This document shows positions 42,177-53,801 of a stretch of 64,000 bases of DNA, in pieces. Position numbers and translations under genes: made by a program. A model generated the notes under the pieces. It was not told the origin of the DNA. It ran no database searches and worked only from the letters and a program-made list of their open reading frames with translations. Source of the stretch: Rana temporaria (lineage: Eukaryota; Chordata; Amphibia; Anura; Ranidae); assembly GCF_905171775.1 (NCBI RefSeq), contig NC_053492.1:327262720-327326719 (forward strand), written 5' to 3'. The stretch's first letter is position 1. The number at the start of each line of letters is the position of its first letter.

Positions 42177-43054
42177 TTAAAACTTCACTAGTGTGTGGAA
42201 GCGTTCAAAACATTTCCCAATGCAAAGACCAGGATTGTCAGGACAGCGGGGACAATAATAAAGGGTGTCACGCCTATATCCGCGCTTGCTACAGACACAA
42301 CATCTTCTTTGGGGGGCTTGTTGGGTAAGGGTACTCTCGAGGACAAAAGGAAAATGCCTTTCATGCAGTCAGCTTACTGCATTTGGTTGGGAATGGTGAG
42401 GTGCAGAACCGCCTGGATACAGGAGTTCTGTGATGATCTCATCCTGGAATTGAAGGAAGGATCCAGTCCATCCTGAAGCTCTGTATATCACATGAGCGTT
42501 CAGCAAAGCCAATTGAAATAAGTTTGGAGACACTTTTTTGTACCAGCGTCTCGCCTTACGGGCAATATGATACAGTGGCAACAACTGGTCGATGAGGTCC
42601 ACCCCTCCCATATTAAGGTTATATTCGTGGACACAGAGGGGTTTATCCACAACACCTGCCACCGTACAAATTCGTACTGTCGTGTCTGCGTGAAGAGAGG
42701 TAAGAATGAAAACATTCTTATTGTCCCTCCACTTCCCAGCAAGCAAATGATTACACCTTGAGCAGGCTCTCTGCCCCAGGATAAGACGGGAATCTACAAG
42801 CCGCTAGGGAAAGCTCCGGCGATTAGTTTGCACGGTGCCACATGCTCCAATCTGATGATCAAACAAGTGACTAAAAAGTGGCACGCTCGTGTAATAATTG
42901 TCCACATACAAGTGGTACCCCTTTCCGAATAAGGGTGACACCAAGTCCCACACAATCTTGCCAGCGCTCCCTATGTAATCTGGGCAGTCCTCTGGCTCTA
43001 CCTAACTATCTTTTCCCTCATAAACCATAAAGCTCCATACGGACCTTTTCCACA
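42177..43054 (-). pseudogene. piggyBac transposase, C-terminal half with cysteine-rich domain
   Basis: From upstream to downstream: VYEGKDS, PEDCPDYIG, then GYHLYVDNYYTSVPLFSHLF (second catalytic Asp, about 42890-42915), LAGKWRDNKNVFILTSLH and VHEYNLNMGGVDLIDQLL (third catalytic Asp, about 42590). The next frame carries the C-terminal zinc-binding domain (RRCCVCSKRG, DTLYYCPRCPDNPGLC) and stops at TAA 42177-42179. Breaks: a stop in VYEGKDS-, a stop after QTNRRSFP, and a frame slip near 42369. The domain order is that of vertebrate piggyBac (DDE_Tnp_1_7). Confidence 0.88.
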
Positions 43055-44090
43055 AGGGTAGGTGAACATGTCACCAATAGGGATGAGCCGAACACCCCCC
43101 TGTTCTGTTCCCACCAGAACTTGCGAACACACCAAACGTCGAACGTTTGAAATCTAAAGTGCTCATTTTAAAGGCTAATATGCAAGTTATTGTCCTAAAA
43201 AGTGTTTGGGGACCTGGGTTTTAAAAACGGAAGTTTTTTCGGGAGCGGTGAATTTAATAATGCTAAAAGTGAAACAATAAAAGTGAAATATTACTTGAAA
43301 TTTCGTACCTAGGGGGGATGTAAAGTTAGCATGTGAAATGGCGCATGTTTCCCATACTTAGAACTGTCCCTGCACAAAGTGTCATTTCTGAAAGAAAAAA
43401 AGACATTTAAAACTGACTTGCGGCTATAATGAATTGTCGGCTCTGGCTATTCAGAACTAATTCATTCATAAAAAAGACCCTTCAGGTCTGGAATGGATAT
43501 TAAGGGGAACCCCGCCGTCAATTTAAATAAAAAATGACGTGGGGTTCCCCCCAAATATCCATTCCAGACCCTTCAGATCTAGTGTGGATTTTAAGGGGAA
43601 CTCCACCCCAAATTGAAAAAAAATGGCGTGGACCCCCGTCACGTGACCCCGCACCCTCTGACGCAAGGGGGAAGACTGGGCTTCCCCAGTGATGTAGCAG
43701 AAGGTGCGTCAGAGGGTGCGGGGTCACGTGACAGGTTGCCCCGCCTCCCCTATATAAGAAATGTCAAAGCTCCAGCCGCGTCATTCCGCTGAGCTGTTTC
43801 AGTTTTAAATGTCTTTTTTTTCTTTCAGAAATGACACTGGAAACATGCGATATTTCACATACTAACTTTACACCCCCCCAGGTACGAAATTTAAAGGAAT
43901 ATTTCACTTTTATTGTTTCACTTTTAGCATTATTAAAACCACTGCTCCTGAAAAAACAGACAGTTTTAAAACTTTTTTTTGCATTGATACATGTCCCCTG
44001 GGACAGGACCCAGGTCCCCAAACACTTTTTAGGACAATAACTTGCATATTAGCCTTTAAAATTAGCACTTTAGATTTCTCCCATAGACTT

Positions 44091-47000
44091 TTTTTTATTT
44101 ATTTTTTAAATATTTTTTTGGGGTTTTCCACAGAATATACAAAAACAAAAAGAAAACACAACCAATTGGAATACAGGATCCATATAAAACAAAAAGTCAA
44201 TAATAACTGACAGGTTGCAAACACTCTAGACAATGGTTCGGACACTACCATATGGAACTCTAACATAAACCACTAACACTTTCAGGGGCTATCCGACCCA
44301 TCGGACGTAGCCTATCCATAGCAGTCCTGTATTACCCAATTCTAGCATCTCTGTCCGGTAATCTGCAGGACATTACCAACCCAAATGATCAGCACCAACC
44401 TCCAGCCCCCAGACCATAAAGGGCTCAAATAAGAAAGAAGAGAAGAGAACATAAAAAGTAAGAGGGGAAAGAAGGGGGGGGGGGGTAAATAAATAAAAAA
44501 AAAGAGCAAAGAAGGGAAATGACAAGAGGGGGGGTGGAAACCCACCTACTACCCCCACCATCCACTGCTTGCCGTTCACCACAAAGTCCTCTGGAGTTCC
44601 GGAATGAACCATCAGACTATCAAGCATCTAGATAATGAGTTACATGATATGTTGCAACAGATCTTGATATGCTTGGGACGTTTTAAATGTGATCCACGCC
44701 TCCCAGATTGCCGAGAAGTTGGAAATCGTGTCCTGCGAGGCAGATATCAGCTCCTCCATCGTTGCCACGCGGTTAACGCGTGCCACCCACTCTTTCATAG
44801 AGGGCACCCGCGTGAACCTCCAATGTACCGGTACGCAAAGTCTAGCAGCGTTTATCAAATGCATCGCTATGGACTTGAAATATACTCTTTGGGAAATCTT
44901 GGAGAGGTGCAAGAGATACTGTGCTGGCGTAAACTCCAGGGGTAGTGAAGAGATGGCAGTCGTCACTTCATGCACTTTGCGGGATCGCCGGGCATGACCA
45001 CCAAATGTGGAGAAAAGTGCCCACTGCCCGTTCACAGCGCCAACATGCTCAGGCACTGTTGGGGAGATCCTATGGAGCACCTGCGGGGTCTTATACCATC
45101 TTGTTTTGAGCTTGTACCCATTCTCTTGTATGTTTACATTCAGAGAGCCTTTGTGTATGAGTAAATGGATACGATCCCAACTGGCGTCCCCCATCTCCCT
45201 GTCCAAGGCCGATTCCCAAAACACATGGTCCGCACTTAGGGAAGAATACGGTTCCCCAAACATGGAAGCATACAGGGCCGAAATCACGTGAGACTGGGGG
45301 GATGAGCTTGAACAGAGAGATTTGAGTACTGTGGAGTTTCTCGCATAGTCTGCCACTTTCATTGGGAGATCCAGAAGGTGTTTTAATTGCCTGTAGGGCC
45401 AAGAGGGGAAGGATTTAGTGTTGGACCGCGTCGCAAGCTCTTGTAACGTCAGAAACCTGCCTCTATGAAATAAGTGTTTGGCCTGCATACGTATGTGCGG
45501 CCATTCCTTTACAAGGAAAGACTTTGATAAACCCGGGTAGAAATCCGGATTATTTCTGACGGGAGTAATCGGACAGTCAATGCCTGATACAGCATACATT
45601 TTATAAGCTCTATCAAAAGCCTGTAGGGTAGCGCCCGTCAGTGGATGAGCAGGAAGGGTAGACGGCACATTCTGCTTAGAAATCCAGGGCGTCAAGCCAA
45701 GATCAGACCCCACAATCCAACTTTCAAGATTCACCCAGCTTTTACAGCGGGTATGTATATTCCAGTCTACTACTCTGGACAGATGAACAGCCCAATAGTA
45801 CCGTTGCAGGTCTGGAAGCCCTATGCCACCTTTTTCTTTAGGCAGTACTAGTTTCGCCCAGCTGATACGAGCCGACTTTGCTCCCCACAGGAAGGATCTA
45901 CACATTTTCCTGTAGGCCGTAAAAAAGGATGGCGGAAGGCGAATCGGGACAGTTTGCATCTTGTATAGCAGACGGGGTAAGACCGTTATATTTAAGATAG
46001 ACGCTCTTCCAAGCCAAGAGAGGGTGGGTACATCCCACTTCAGAAGGTCCTGATGAATGAGCTTCAATTCCGACAGGAAATTTGTGTCATACAGTGTCCC
46101 CAAGTTGCTAGGTAGCTGGATACCCAGATAGGTGATAGCCTCTTTTTCCCATTTAAACGGGAAGTTCACCTGGCACTGCCTTACCTGGCAGCGAGATATT
46201 TAAGGCATACGATTTTGACAAGTTGATCTTTAAGTTCGAAATACGTTGGAAAAGGTCTAGTACAGGCATGAGATTGGGCAGGGAAGTTAGTGGCGAGGAA
46301 AGAAATAGCAGGATGTCATCTGCAAAGGCCGCAATCTTGTATTCTTTTTGGTGAACTTGTATGCCTTTTATATTTGGATTAGCCTGGATGCAACGCAGTA
46401 GCGGTTCCAAGGTCAGAATATAAAGGAGAGGCGAGAGCGGGCACCCTTGCCGAGTGCCGTTATGGATGGAGAAGGCGTCCGACAAGTGGCCATTCACACG
46501 GACTCTAGCTCGTGGGTTCACATAGAGTGCGCCTATATAGGCTTGCATATGGTTCCCCAATCCTAGAGCCAACAGTACCGCCTCCATGTAGTCCCAGGCC
46601 ACTCGGTCAAACGCCTTCTCAGCGTCCATCATCAGGAAGAACTCCTCTTGGTTGGAGGCGGTGAGCCAGTAGTGAAGATTCAGGGCTTTTATGGTGTTGT
46701 CCCTGGCTTCCCTGCCAGGAACAAAACCAACTTGGTCCAAGCCTACCCAAGTGGGAGCATGATATGCCAGACGGGTAGCCAGAATTTTTTACAAAAATTT
46801 GATGTCTACATTCAAAAGGGAAAACGGCCTGTAATTAGCAACATTAGTTGGGTCCTTTTTGTCTTTGGGGATCACCGTGATGTACGCTTCCTATAAGGTA
46901 TCCGAGGAGCAGCAGTCAGTGGCCAGAGTATTAAAGGCTTTAAGGAAGTGTGGGGCTAATATTTCCAGAAAGCATTTATAATATTGCGCCGAGAAGCCAT

Positions 47001-47526
47001 CTGGACCCAGACATTTGCCCGGTTTTGTAGCTTTCAGGGCTTCCGTCCATTCCTCAGAGGACAACGGGGCTTCTAATGCAGTCCAATCAGGCTCTGACAG
47101 AGCCCCCGGGCTGTAAGCATTAAGAAAATCCCGAATCAAACGGGAGCGGGTCTCAGCTGTCTCTGGACACTGGTTCTGGAACTCCCCTTTAAGATTGTAG
47201 AGTTTGCTGTAAAAGTCACAGAAATGGCGTGCAATGTCATAATTTTTGGAGAAAATCGTCCCCGCCGACTCAGTCACATGATGTATCGTATGAGCTAAAG
47301 TACGCTTTTGCGTGAATCTGGCTAACAATTTGCCTGGTTTGTTCCCCTGTTCATAAAACACTTTTTGAGACAAGATATGTCTTCTTTGCGCCCTCTTGTA
47401 TAGTTCCTCCAACAACAAGGTTCGCGTGTCCACTTATTCTGTAGCTATCTGAATGGCCTGAGAAAGCTTATGTTGAGCTTCCAGCTGAGATATTTTATTG
47501 GAAAGGGACAATACAAATGCTTAGTG
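44091..47526 (-). mobile_element. L1/Tx1-like LINE, 5' truncated
   Basis: Inserted in the hAT element with duplication TTCTCCCATAGACTT at 44076-44090 and 47527-47541. A T run at the left is the poly(A) tail of a minus-strand insertion. Only the RT-to-C-terminus part of ORF2 remains. Confidence 0.88.
44640..47433 (-). pseudogene. L1/Tx1-like ORF2: reverse transcriptase and C-terminal region
   Basis: Begins in the linker before RT (YKRAQRRHILSQKVFYEQGN). RT landmarks: KPGKCLGPDGFSAQYYKCFL, NYRPFSLLNVDIKF, LDQVGFVPGREARDNT, MMDAEKAFDRVAWDYME (first Asp), GTRQGCPLSPLLYILTLEPL and IAAFADDILLFL (FADD catalytic pair). The C-terminal 500 residues (46169-44640) include LGWLGRA-type and WGAKSARISWAKLVLPKEKG motifs and end LLQHIM. 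Lesions: TAG at 46891, TAA near 46788 and a frame slip near 46165. The last segment alone is open for 509 codons. A different family from the L1 at 51158. Confidence 0.88.
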
Positions 47527-47907
47527 TTCTCCCATAGACTTTAACAGGGTGTTCCGCGGCTTTTCGAATTTGCCGCGAACACCCCAAATTGTTCGTTGTT
47601 CGCCGAACAGGCAATGTTCGAGTCGAGCATGAGTTCGACTGGAACTCAAAGCTCATCCCTAGTCACCAACATTAAAAAAGGCCTCACCAATCATACGGTA
47701 CCCAGGCACTACCTTGAGCGACATAACAAGAAAGTGGAAGGTACCAGTTTCCAGATTATTGATAAATTCATCCCCCATTGGAGAGGTGAACCCAGTGTCA
47801 GAGGGGTATCGAAACTTGAAGTGTATTGGATATACCAACTCAAATGTTATGTGCCTTTTGGCCTTAATGTTGAGTGGGATATCATTGCCTTCATTAACCA
47901 GTCCTGA

Positions 47908-50074
47908 TAGCTTTCATCACTCAGGTTGGTTGTATAGACCTATACATGTTTTCATTTAATTTTTGTCCCTTCTTTAGATTTTCAGTTTTTGAGATTTAGA
48001 TATATGGATATTATTGATTATCGATTTGTATAACTGCAATTTATTTTTCCTATGTGACCCATCTTGTATCCAAAATTATTTTTTAACATTCCTGCATTTT
48101 CCTATGATCATGAATGGATAGACCATTTAGACTGGCATTTTGCATCAAGTGAGGCGTATTGCAGTGATATAGGACTTTCCTTCCCCATATTATAATTTTT
48201 GCATTTCTTTGCGAATTGTTACCCGTGGTCGTGTCATTGGAAGTGATATGGCAGGAGCGACAAGACTGTTGTTTTAAAATACAAGTATCGCCACTTGGTT
48301 GGCAGATGTTCTATGAACCCCTATAGAGCGCAAGCCGGGAGCTGGTGGAGCGCATAATGTCAGGGGTGGAGTTCAGCCTCGCCAAGCTCTCACGTGATTG
48401 GCTGCAATGCCCTGCGTGGCGTGATCGGTCACGCGGGCGACGCAGTGCGCACGTCTGGGGGGCGCGCTCTGTCTCTCTCCACCTTTTGCATCCGAGGATG
48501 AGACAAGGGGAGAGACATCCCCTATCCCGCACTGACCCAATCAGACACGCCAGTGGTTACTAAGCAAAGGGGAAAGGTCCATACTTCCGCTTCCGGTCCC
48601 TGGAACGCACGCTGTTGTGAGTGGGCGGAAGTAGGGATAATTTGGAACGCACGCTGATTGCGAGCAAAGCAGGTCACACGTGAGTACATTGCAGTCCCTA
48701 TTTAAGCGCAGGGGAAATGGGGGTCCATCCCTCAGTCCTCTCCGGAGCCTTCCGCCGGGGGCCCCCACCCCATTTAAGCTCTTTTACATTAGGGGGTCCA
48801 TAGAAGTCTTTTTGAGATGAAACCGGTCGGGTACACTGTTCCTCACCATTTCCTCACTGCACATTTTTCACGACAGCTTCCATCTATGTAACCTTCTTTT
48901 GGGAGACTGTTTGTTTTTTGTTTTTTGGCTGATGTGGATTTGGTTTGCTAGTGTGCTGGATTTCAGTGTTAATCTTTGATATTTTTAGAATAACTTTTAC
49001 ATTTTTACACTGAGGAGACGCTCTCTTCTCTTTTTTGTTCCCCCGATTGGAATATTTTGGTGAATTATTTCCCTTCACGGAATCCGGTTTGGAGCCTGAT
49101 ACCTGGTCGCGGATACATCTTGATCGATTCTGATCGAACTTGGTACATACCACATCTGTGTCCCCACTATTACGGTAGGAGGGACTCTGCTGCTGCCATG
49201 CGCCATGTTTTATTGATGTCCTTTTTATACAGCAAAACTGTAAGTGTTTTTAACCGTTATTAAATTTCAACATTGTTACGGTATCACACTATGTGCCTTC
49301 GTTTTTCTTTATGCACTTTGGATACGGTCTGATCGTTTGAGTCACCGATATTCCCCCTCGTGCTTGTGTACGTGATGTCTTCAGGATATCCTCCCAATCA
49401 TATATCCAGATCCGGTTGATGTGGTCTTCATCCATTTACATTCAGTCTATATTGACCCTTTGGGCGTATGCTTATTTGGGTTCAATATCTCTGGTAAGCC
49501 TCTGCTCTTGGTGGTGGTTTTTTCACTATTCATTCACTTTTATTCATCGTGGTGTTTGAAACTATTCATCTGACCACTCATCTATCAACAGTTTATTTAC
49601 AATAACTCACCATTATTACATGGACTTTTCACTTGACCATACTGTTAATTGGTGTTGATACAGATTATAAGTATTATATCACTTTTTATTTTAGCGCCAC
49701 AAAATTGTTTTTGTATACCATACCACATCTGTCAAACAGTCCAGCCGACCGAGACGGTGACCAGAGAGGGCAATCGGCCCAATAAGCCTTTGTGACCCCC
49801 CCGCCGTATGGTGAGTTGTGGGTCCACTCCATCCGGTAAGGGTACCTTCACCTTTTACTTGTTCCTGGGATTATATCAATGGGAAAATACCTCATCTTTT
49901 GCCTTCCTTATGGGAATCACTCCCTTATCACTTTCACAGTGTATGGACTGTCTTCTATTTTGGATTTGGAGTATATCTACGAGATGCACCTTTTGAACTT
50001 TATTGAAATGTTTATTTCACACTTATTGCACATTCTTTGTTGAATTTCTTTCACAGGGCTTACTTTAAGGTTTA
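47908..50074 (+). other. 3' noncoding tail of the Penelope-like element
   Basis: No gene. Contains a decayed hammerhead 3' half (GATGAAACCGGTCGGG at about 48810-48825) and, at 48726-48800, a stretch whose reverse complement occurs at 15955-16035 in the fold-back element. It also has CCCCACTATTACGGTAGGAG (49163), repeated at 50800. The short frames here are not supported as proteins. Confidence 0.55.
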
Positions 50075-50786
50075 GGGGCCAAATCCACAGAAAAGCTGCC
50101 TAACTTAACTTTTGAGAGTTAAGTTACACGGCCGCAATTCTCCGAATTTAGGTAGCGATCCTCAAAGCACTTACCCGGAAAATTGCGGCAGTGCAACTTA
50201 ACTCAGTGCATCCTAAGGCGTTCCTAATTAAAATAGGCGATTCCCATTTAAATTAGGCGCGCTCCCGCGCCGGACGTACTGCGCATGCGTGTGACGTCAT
50301 TTTTCCCGACGGGCAGCGTGCAAACGTAATTTACGCCGGGCTTTGTGGATTGCGACGGGACAATAAAGTTGCGATGGGTTAAAAAAAAGTTACGCGCCGA
50401 AAAAAAAAAATCAAAATTTTAAAAAAAACGCGGCGATCGAAAAAAAGGTCTGGTTTTACATGGTGTACTAACTTTACACATTGTAAAACCAGCCCTAATT
50501 TTGCGCAAGCAAATCGTAATTTACGCAGAAAACACAAAGCTTAAAAGCTTTGTGGATCTGCTTAAGTACTCATTTGCATACGCTAGGCGGCATTTCGACT
50601 CGAAATGCCCCCAGCGGCGGATGCGGTACTGCATCTTAAGATCTGACAGTGTAAGTGTCTTACAGATGTCAGATCTTCTGCCTAACTTTGGAAAAATCCT
50701 TTTGAGGATCGTTTCCAAAGTTAGGCACAGAGATACGCAGGCTGAACAGCAGTTCCGCCTGCGTATCTCTTTCGTGGATTTGGCCC
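50075..50786. mobile_element. Harbinger MITE in the Penelope-like tail
   Basis: Ends GGGGCCAAATCCACAGAAA and TTTCGTGGATTTGGCCC, with TTA at 50072-50074 at the left. The right duplicate is imperfect. Internal TTAACTTAACTTTTG and GATCTGACAGTGTAAGTG blocks resemble the other MITEs. Confidence 0.8.
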
Positions 50787-51032
50787 TTTGTTATTGTCCC
50801 CACTATTACGGTAGGAGGGACATACATTCCAGAGGAGAAATATCTGCTCCTGACCACTTATACCATTACATATTTTTATATTTTTGTTTTTTATGTGAAT
50901 TCCTGCCATCCAGGGGGTGTTTATATTGGCGCTGCACTTTTTTCCTTTTATCTTTGTCACAAACTTCCATTGTTGTGTTGGCTGCCTATTTTCATTTGTT
51001 TTTACAGATTAGCGCAATATATTTATTATACA

Positions 51033-51157
51033 TGTATAGCCTGTTGCCCTGTCACAGAGCTTATAGAGCTTGACCCCGTATCTGGCACTCTTGCTGGGAA
51101 GGTACTGTTTGAAAGACAAGTGGCCAGAAAATTCAATTAGGGACTCATCGACAACTT
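51033..51157 (-). pseudogene. piggyBac transposase, middle fragment with first catalytic Asp
   Basis: Reads VVDESLIEFSGHLSFKQYLP then SKSARYGVKLYKLCDRATGY on minus; VDE holds the first catalytic Asp. Its left neighbour in protein order is at 61910 and its right neighbour at 43054. It is bounded on one side by the Penelope-like insertion and on the other by the L1, whose 16-bp target duplication includes the VDES codons. Confidence 0.88.
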
Positions 51158-51453
51158 TTTTTTTTTTTAATTCTTTATTTTATAAATTTTTCTTTCTCTT
51201 CTCGAAAGTTCAAACAAAAATAGTTACAGTGATACAATTAACATTTCAATTATCTCTTACTTTAGTATTTTAGCTACTGTTATTCCTCTCATTCTCAAAA
51301 TTCTACTTTCTTAACTTCTTGACAGTTATTAAACAAAAACTTTATCGTTATGAACTCCCTCCCCCTTTCCCCTCCCATCCCCTAAACAACCCCCCCCCCC
51401 CCAAAAAAATTCCCTCTCGGATATCCACCCCTCCCCCTCCCTCCCCCCCCACT

Positions 51454-52777
51454 TCAGGGGTTTTGCCCTCTATATGTAATATATGGGGTCCACATCTGTC
51501 TGTATTTCTCCTCCTGTTCCCTCATTCCCATGGTCAAGTTTTCCATTTGCTGAATTTCCGTTACTCTGGCCAACCACTGTCTTCTTGTCGGAACAACCGT
51601 ACTCTTCCAAAGAATTGGAATGCATGCCTTTGCCACGGTCAGCAAATGTCTAATCAGAGATTTTTTAAACTTTACCATGGAAATCGGGAAATCATTCAAC
51701 AGATATGCAGCTGGGCTATCTCCCAGATTCACCTCCGTGATTTCCCTTATTGTATCCGCAACCATTTCCCAAAAATCTTTCAGTTTCGGGCATTCCCAAA
51801 ATATGTGCACCATGGTGCCCTCCGCCTCTCCGCATCGCCAACATTGATCTGATACTTCTGGGAATATCTTTTTAAGTACTACTGGAGTCCTATACCATCT
51901 CGTTAAAATTTTATACCCCCATTCCTGGTATTTGGTGGCTAGCAAGGCCTTATGTGTAAACCTGAAAATTTTCTTTTTCTGGGTCTCTGAAAATGTCACC
52001 CCTAACTCTGTTTCCCAGGCTTGGATAAATAGGAAAGTCTGTGGGGCTTCTGATTCTACTAGCAAACTATACATACAGGACAAGCCATGTCTCGTTGGTT
52101 TTCCCTTTAAGCATACTTCCTCAAACTCCGATAATCTTCTAGTCGTCCCCCCTTGTGATTTCATTGCTCGGATTGCCGCTTTCAATTGCAATTGTCTTAA
52201 TGGATCCAGTTCCCTCCTGACTATCTCTTCAATTTCTCCACTAGTCCTCCTCTGATTATTGCTCCCATAATGTATTAGTCTGCCCATTCCCATTCGTCTT
52301 AGGTTATTAAAATGTAAGTCTGTTAGGCCTATCTCAAACCTGGGATTCCCAAGAACCTGCATCATTGGGCTTAGATATTCTGAAATTTTGGTTTTCCTGA
52401 AAATCCTTTATCGCTCTTATCGTCGCTCCCACTGTAGGGTGTTTCTTCACTCTAGGTGGAATATCTACTTCTGCAATCCATGCCATTCCCTCCAAGGGGA
52501 TATTTGTAATTTTTTGTTCCATGTGGATCCACGGTTTTTCCTTCTGGTGGGAACACCACTCTACTACCCTTGCCATATGAGAGGCATCATGGTACCTGAT
52601 AGGGTCTGGGAATCCCACCCCCCCTCTCTCTTTCGGCAATGTAAGAATATCCCTCCTTATTCTCGCCGGTTTATCTGCCCAAATAAACTTGGCAAATCTA
52701 GATCTTAGATCTCTCATAAATCCCATGGGAATCTTTACAGGAAGGGTCTGGAATAGATACAACAGTCTTGGCATCAC
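51454..52777 (-). pseudogene. L1 ORF2 C-terminus, terminal copy
   Basis: 52777-52334 repeats the post-RT region, and 52365-51454 is a 303-codon open stretch with LRQLQLKAAIRAMKSQGGTT, CMYSLLVESEAPQTFLF, YRTPVVLKKIFPEV and the zinc-knuckle-like CWRCGEAEGTMVHIFWEC. It ends TYRGQNP and is followed by a short 3' untranslated region and the poly-A tail. A frame slip near 52350 and a lost start of copy 1 (52780-52968) break it. Confidence 0.88.
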
Positions 52778-52945
52778 ATTTATTTTATAATATTAATTCT
52801 TCCGAACCATGTAAAGGTCTCCTTATCCCATTGTTGGAAGTCTACTTTGATCTGTTTTATTAAAGGAACATAGTTCAGTTCAAAAGTCCTATTCAAATTT
52901 TTCGGAATCTTTGTACCCAGATAACATATATGGGAACCTGTCCAT

Positions 52946-53801
52946 TTAAATGGAAATCGGGAAATCATTCAACAGATATGCAGCTGGGCTATCTCCCAGA
53001 TTCACCTCTGTGATTTCCCTTATTGTATCCGCAACCATTTCCCAAAAATCTTTCAGTTTCGGGCATTCCCAAAATATGTGCACCATGGTGCCCTCCGCCT
53101 CTCTGCATCGCCAACATTGATCTGATACTTCTGGGAATATCTTTTTAAGTACTACTGGAGTCCTATACCATCTCGTTAAAATTTTATACCCCCATTCCTG
53201 GTATTTGGTGGCTAGCAAGGCCTTATGTGTAAACCTGAAAATTTTCTTTTTCTGGGTCTCTGAAAATGTCACCCCTAACTCTGTTTCCCAGGCTTGGATA
53301 AATAGGAAAGTCTGTGGGGCTTCTGATTCTACTAGCAAACTATACATACAGGACAAGCCATTTCTCGTTGGTTTTCCCTTTAAGCATACTTCCTCAAACT
53401 CCGATAATCTTCTAGTCGTCCCCCCTTGTGATTTCATTGCTCGGATTGCCGCTTTCAATTGCAATTGTCTTAATGGATCCAGTTCCCTCCTGACTATCTC
53501 TTCAATTTCTCCACTAGTCCTCCACTGATTATTGCTCCCATAATGTATTAGTCTGCCCATTCCCATTCGTCTTAGGTTATTAAAATGTAAGTCTGTTAGG
53601 CCTATCTCAAACCTCGGATTCCCAAGAACCTGCATCATTGGGCTTAGATATTCTGAAATTTTGGTTTTCCTGAAAATCCTTTATCGCTCTTATCGTCGCT
53701 CCCACTGTAGGGTGTTTCTTCACTCTAGGTGGAATATCTACTTCTGCAATCCATGCCATTCCATGTGGATCCACGGTTTTTCCTTCTGGTGGGAACACCA
53801 C
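52946..53801 (-). repeat. Tandem duplicate of the L1 ORF2 C-terminal region (upstream copy)
   Basis: The stretch from about 52951 to 54220 repeats 51678-52950 at an offset near 1273 bp, with only scattered base differences and one 40-bp deletion (copy 2 lacks the segment 52485-52522 of copy 1). Protein in this copy includes FEIGLTDLHFNNLRRMGMGR, the CCHC-type WRCREAEGTMVHIFWECPKL and ends where the junction falls. The junction at 52940-52960 joins TTTAAATGGAAATCGGG, a short shared sequence. Confidence 0.85.

Larger units (their letters stand above)
43078..47661. mobile_element. hAT-type element with internal fold-back, nonautonomous
   Basis: Ends TAGGGATGAGC and GCTCATCCCTA with an exact 8-bp duplication GTCACCAA at 43070-43077 and 47662-47669. 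Interior is inverted-repeat-like: 43170-43400 pairs with 43830-44070 (CTAATATGCAAGTTATTGTC against its complement near 44040). No transposase. It was later hit by an L1 at 44091-47526; its own length is about 1.13 kb. Shares a module with 12180-12725. Confidence 0.88.
43056..47907 (+). pseudogene. Penelope-like GIY-YIG endonuclease C-terminus, split by hAT
   Basis: The piece 43055-43077 (FSTRVGEHVT) and the piece 47670-47907 (IKKGLTNHTVPRHYLERHNK, EGTSFQIIDKFIPHWRG, EVYWIYQLKCYVPFGLNVEW) are in one frame if the 4.6 kb hAT element and one 8-bp duplication are ignored. RFGEHV...H...HF and WI..L....P.GLN are conserved at the end of Penelope-like endonuclease domains, which nick target DNA for reverse transcription. 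Everything upstream (RT) is missing because of 5' truncation. Confidence 0.75.
43055..51032 (+). mobile_element. Penelope-like retroelement, 5' truncated, inserted in piggyBac
   Basis: Coding sequence for the end of a Penelope-like protein begins directly at the piggyBac breakpoint (43055) and, after a hAT insertion, ends at 47907. About 3.1 kb of noncoding tail follows to 51032, where piggyBac resumes. ATAC is present on both sides (43047-43050 and near 51024-51027), a possible short duplication. The tail contains a hammerhead remnant near 48810 and GGCGCTGCACTTTTT / TTAGCGCAATATAT near its end, a tail pattern also seen at 49693 (TTTTAGCGCCACA). Confidence 0.65.

Noticed and set aside
47596..47907. 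Start of a new protein at the Met near 47596
   Set aside because: The first part lies in the hAT end; the true frame enters from the Penelope-like fragment before 43078, split by the hAT insertion.
48781..48830. A functional hammerhead ribozyme at GATGAAACCGGTCGGG
   Set aside because: The 5' core and stem II are not recognisable; only the GAAAC-GGTC half remains. Kept as a remnant of the Penelope-like tail.
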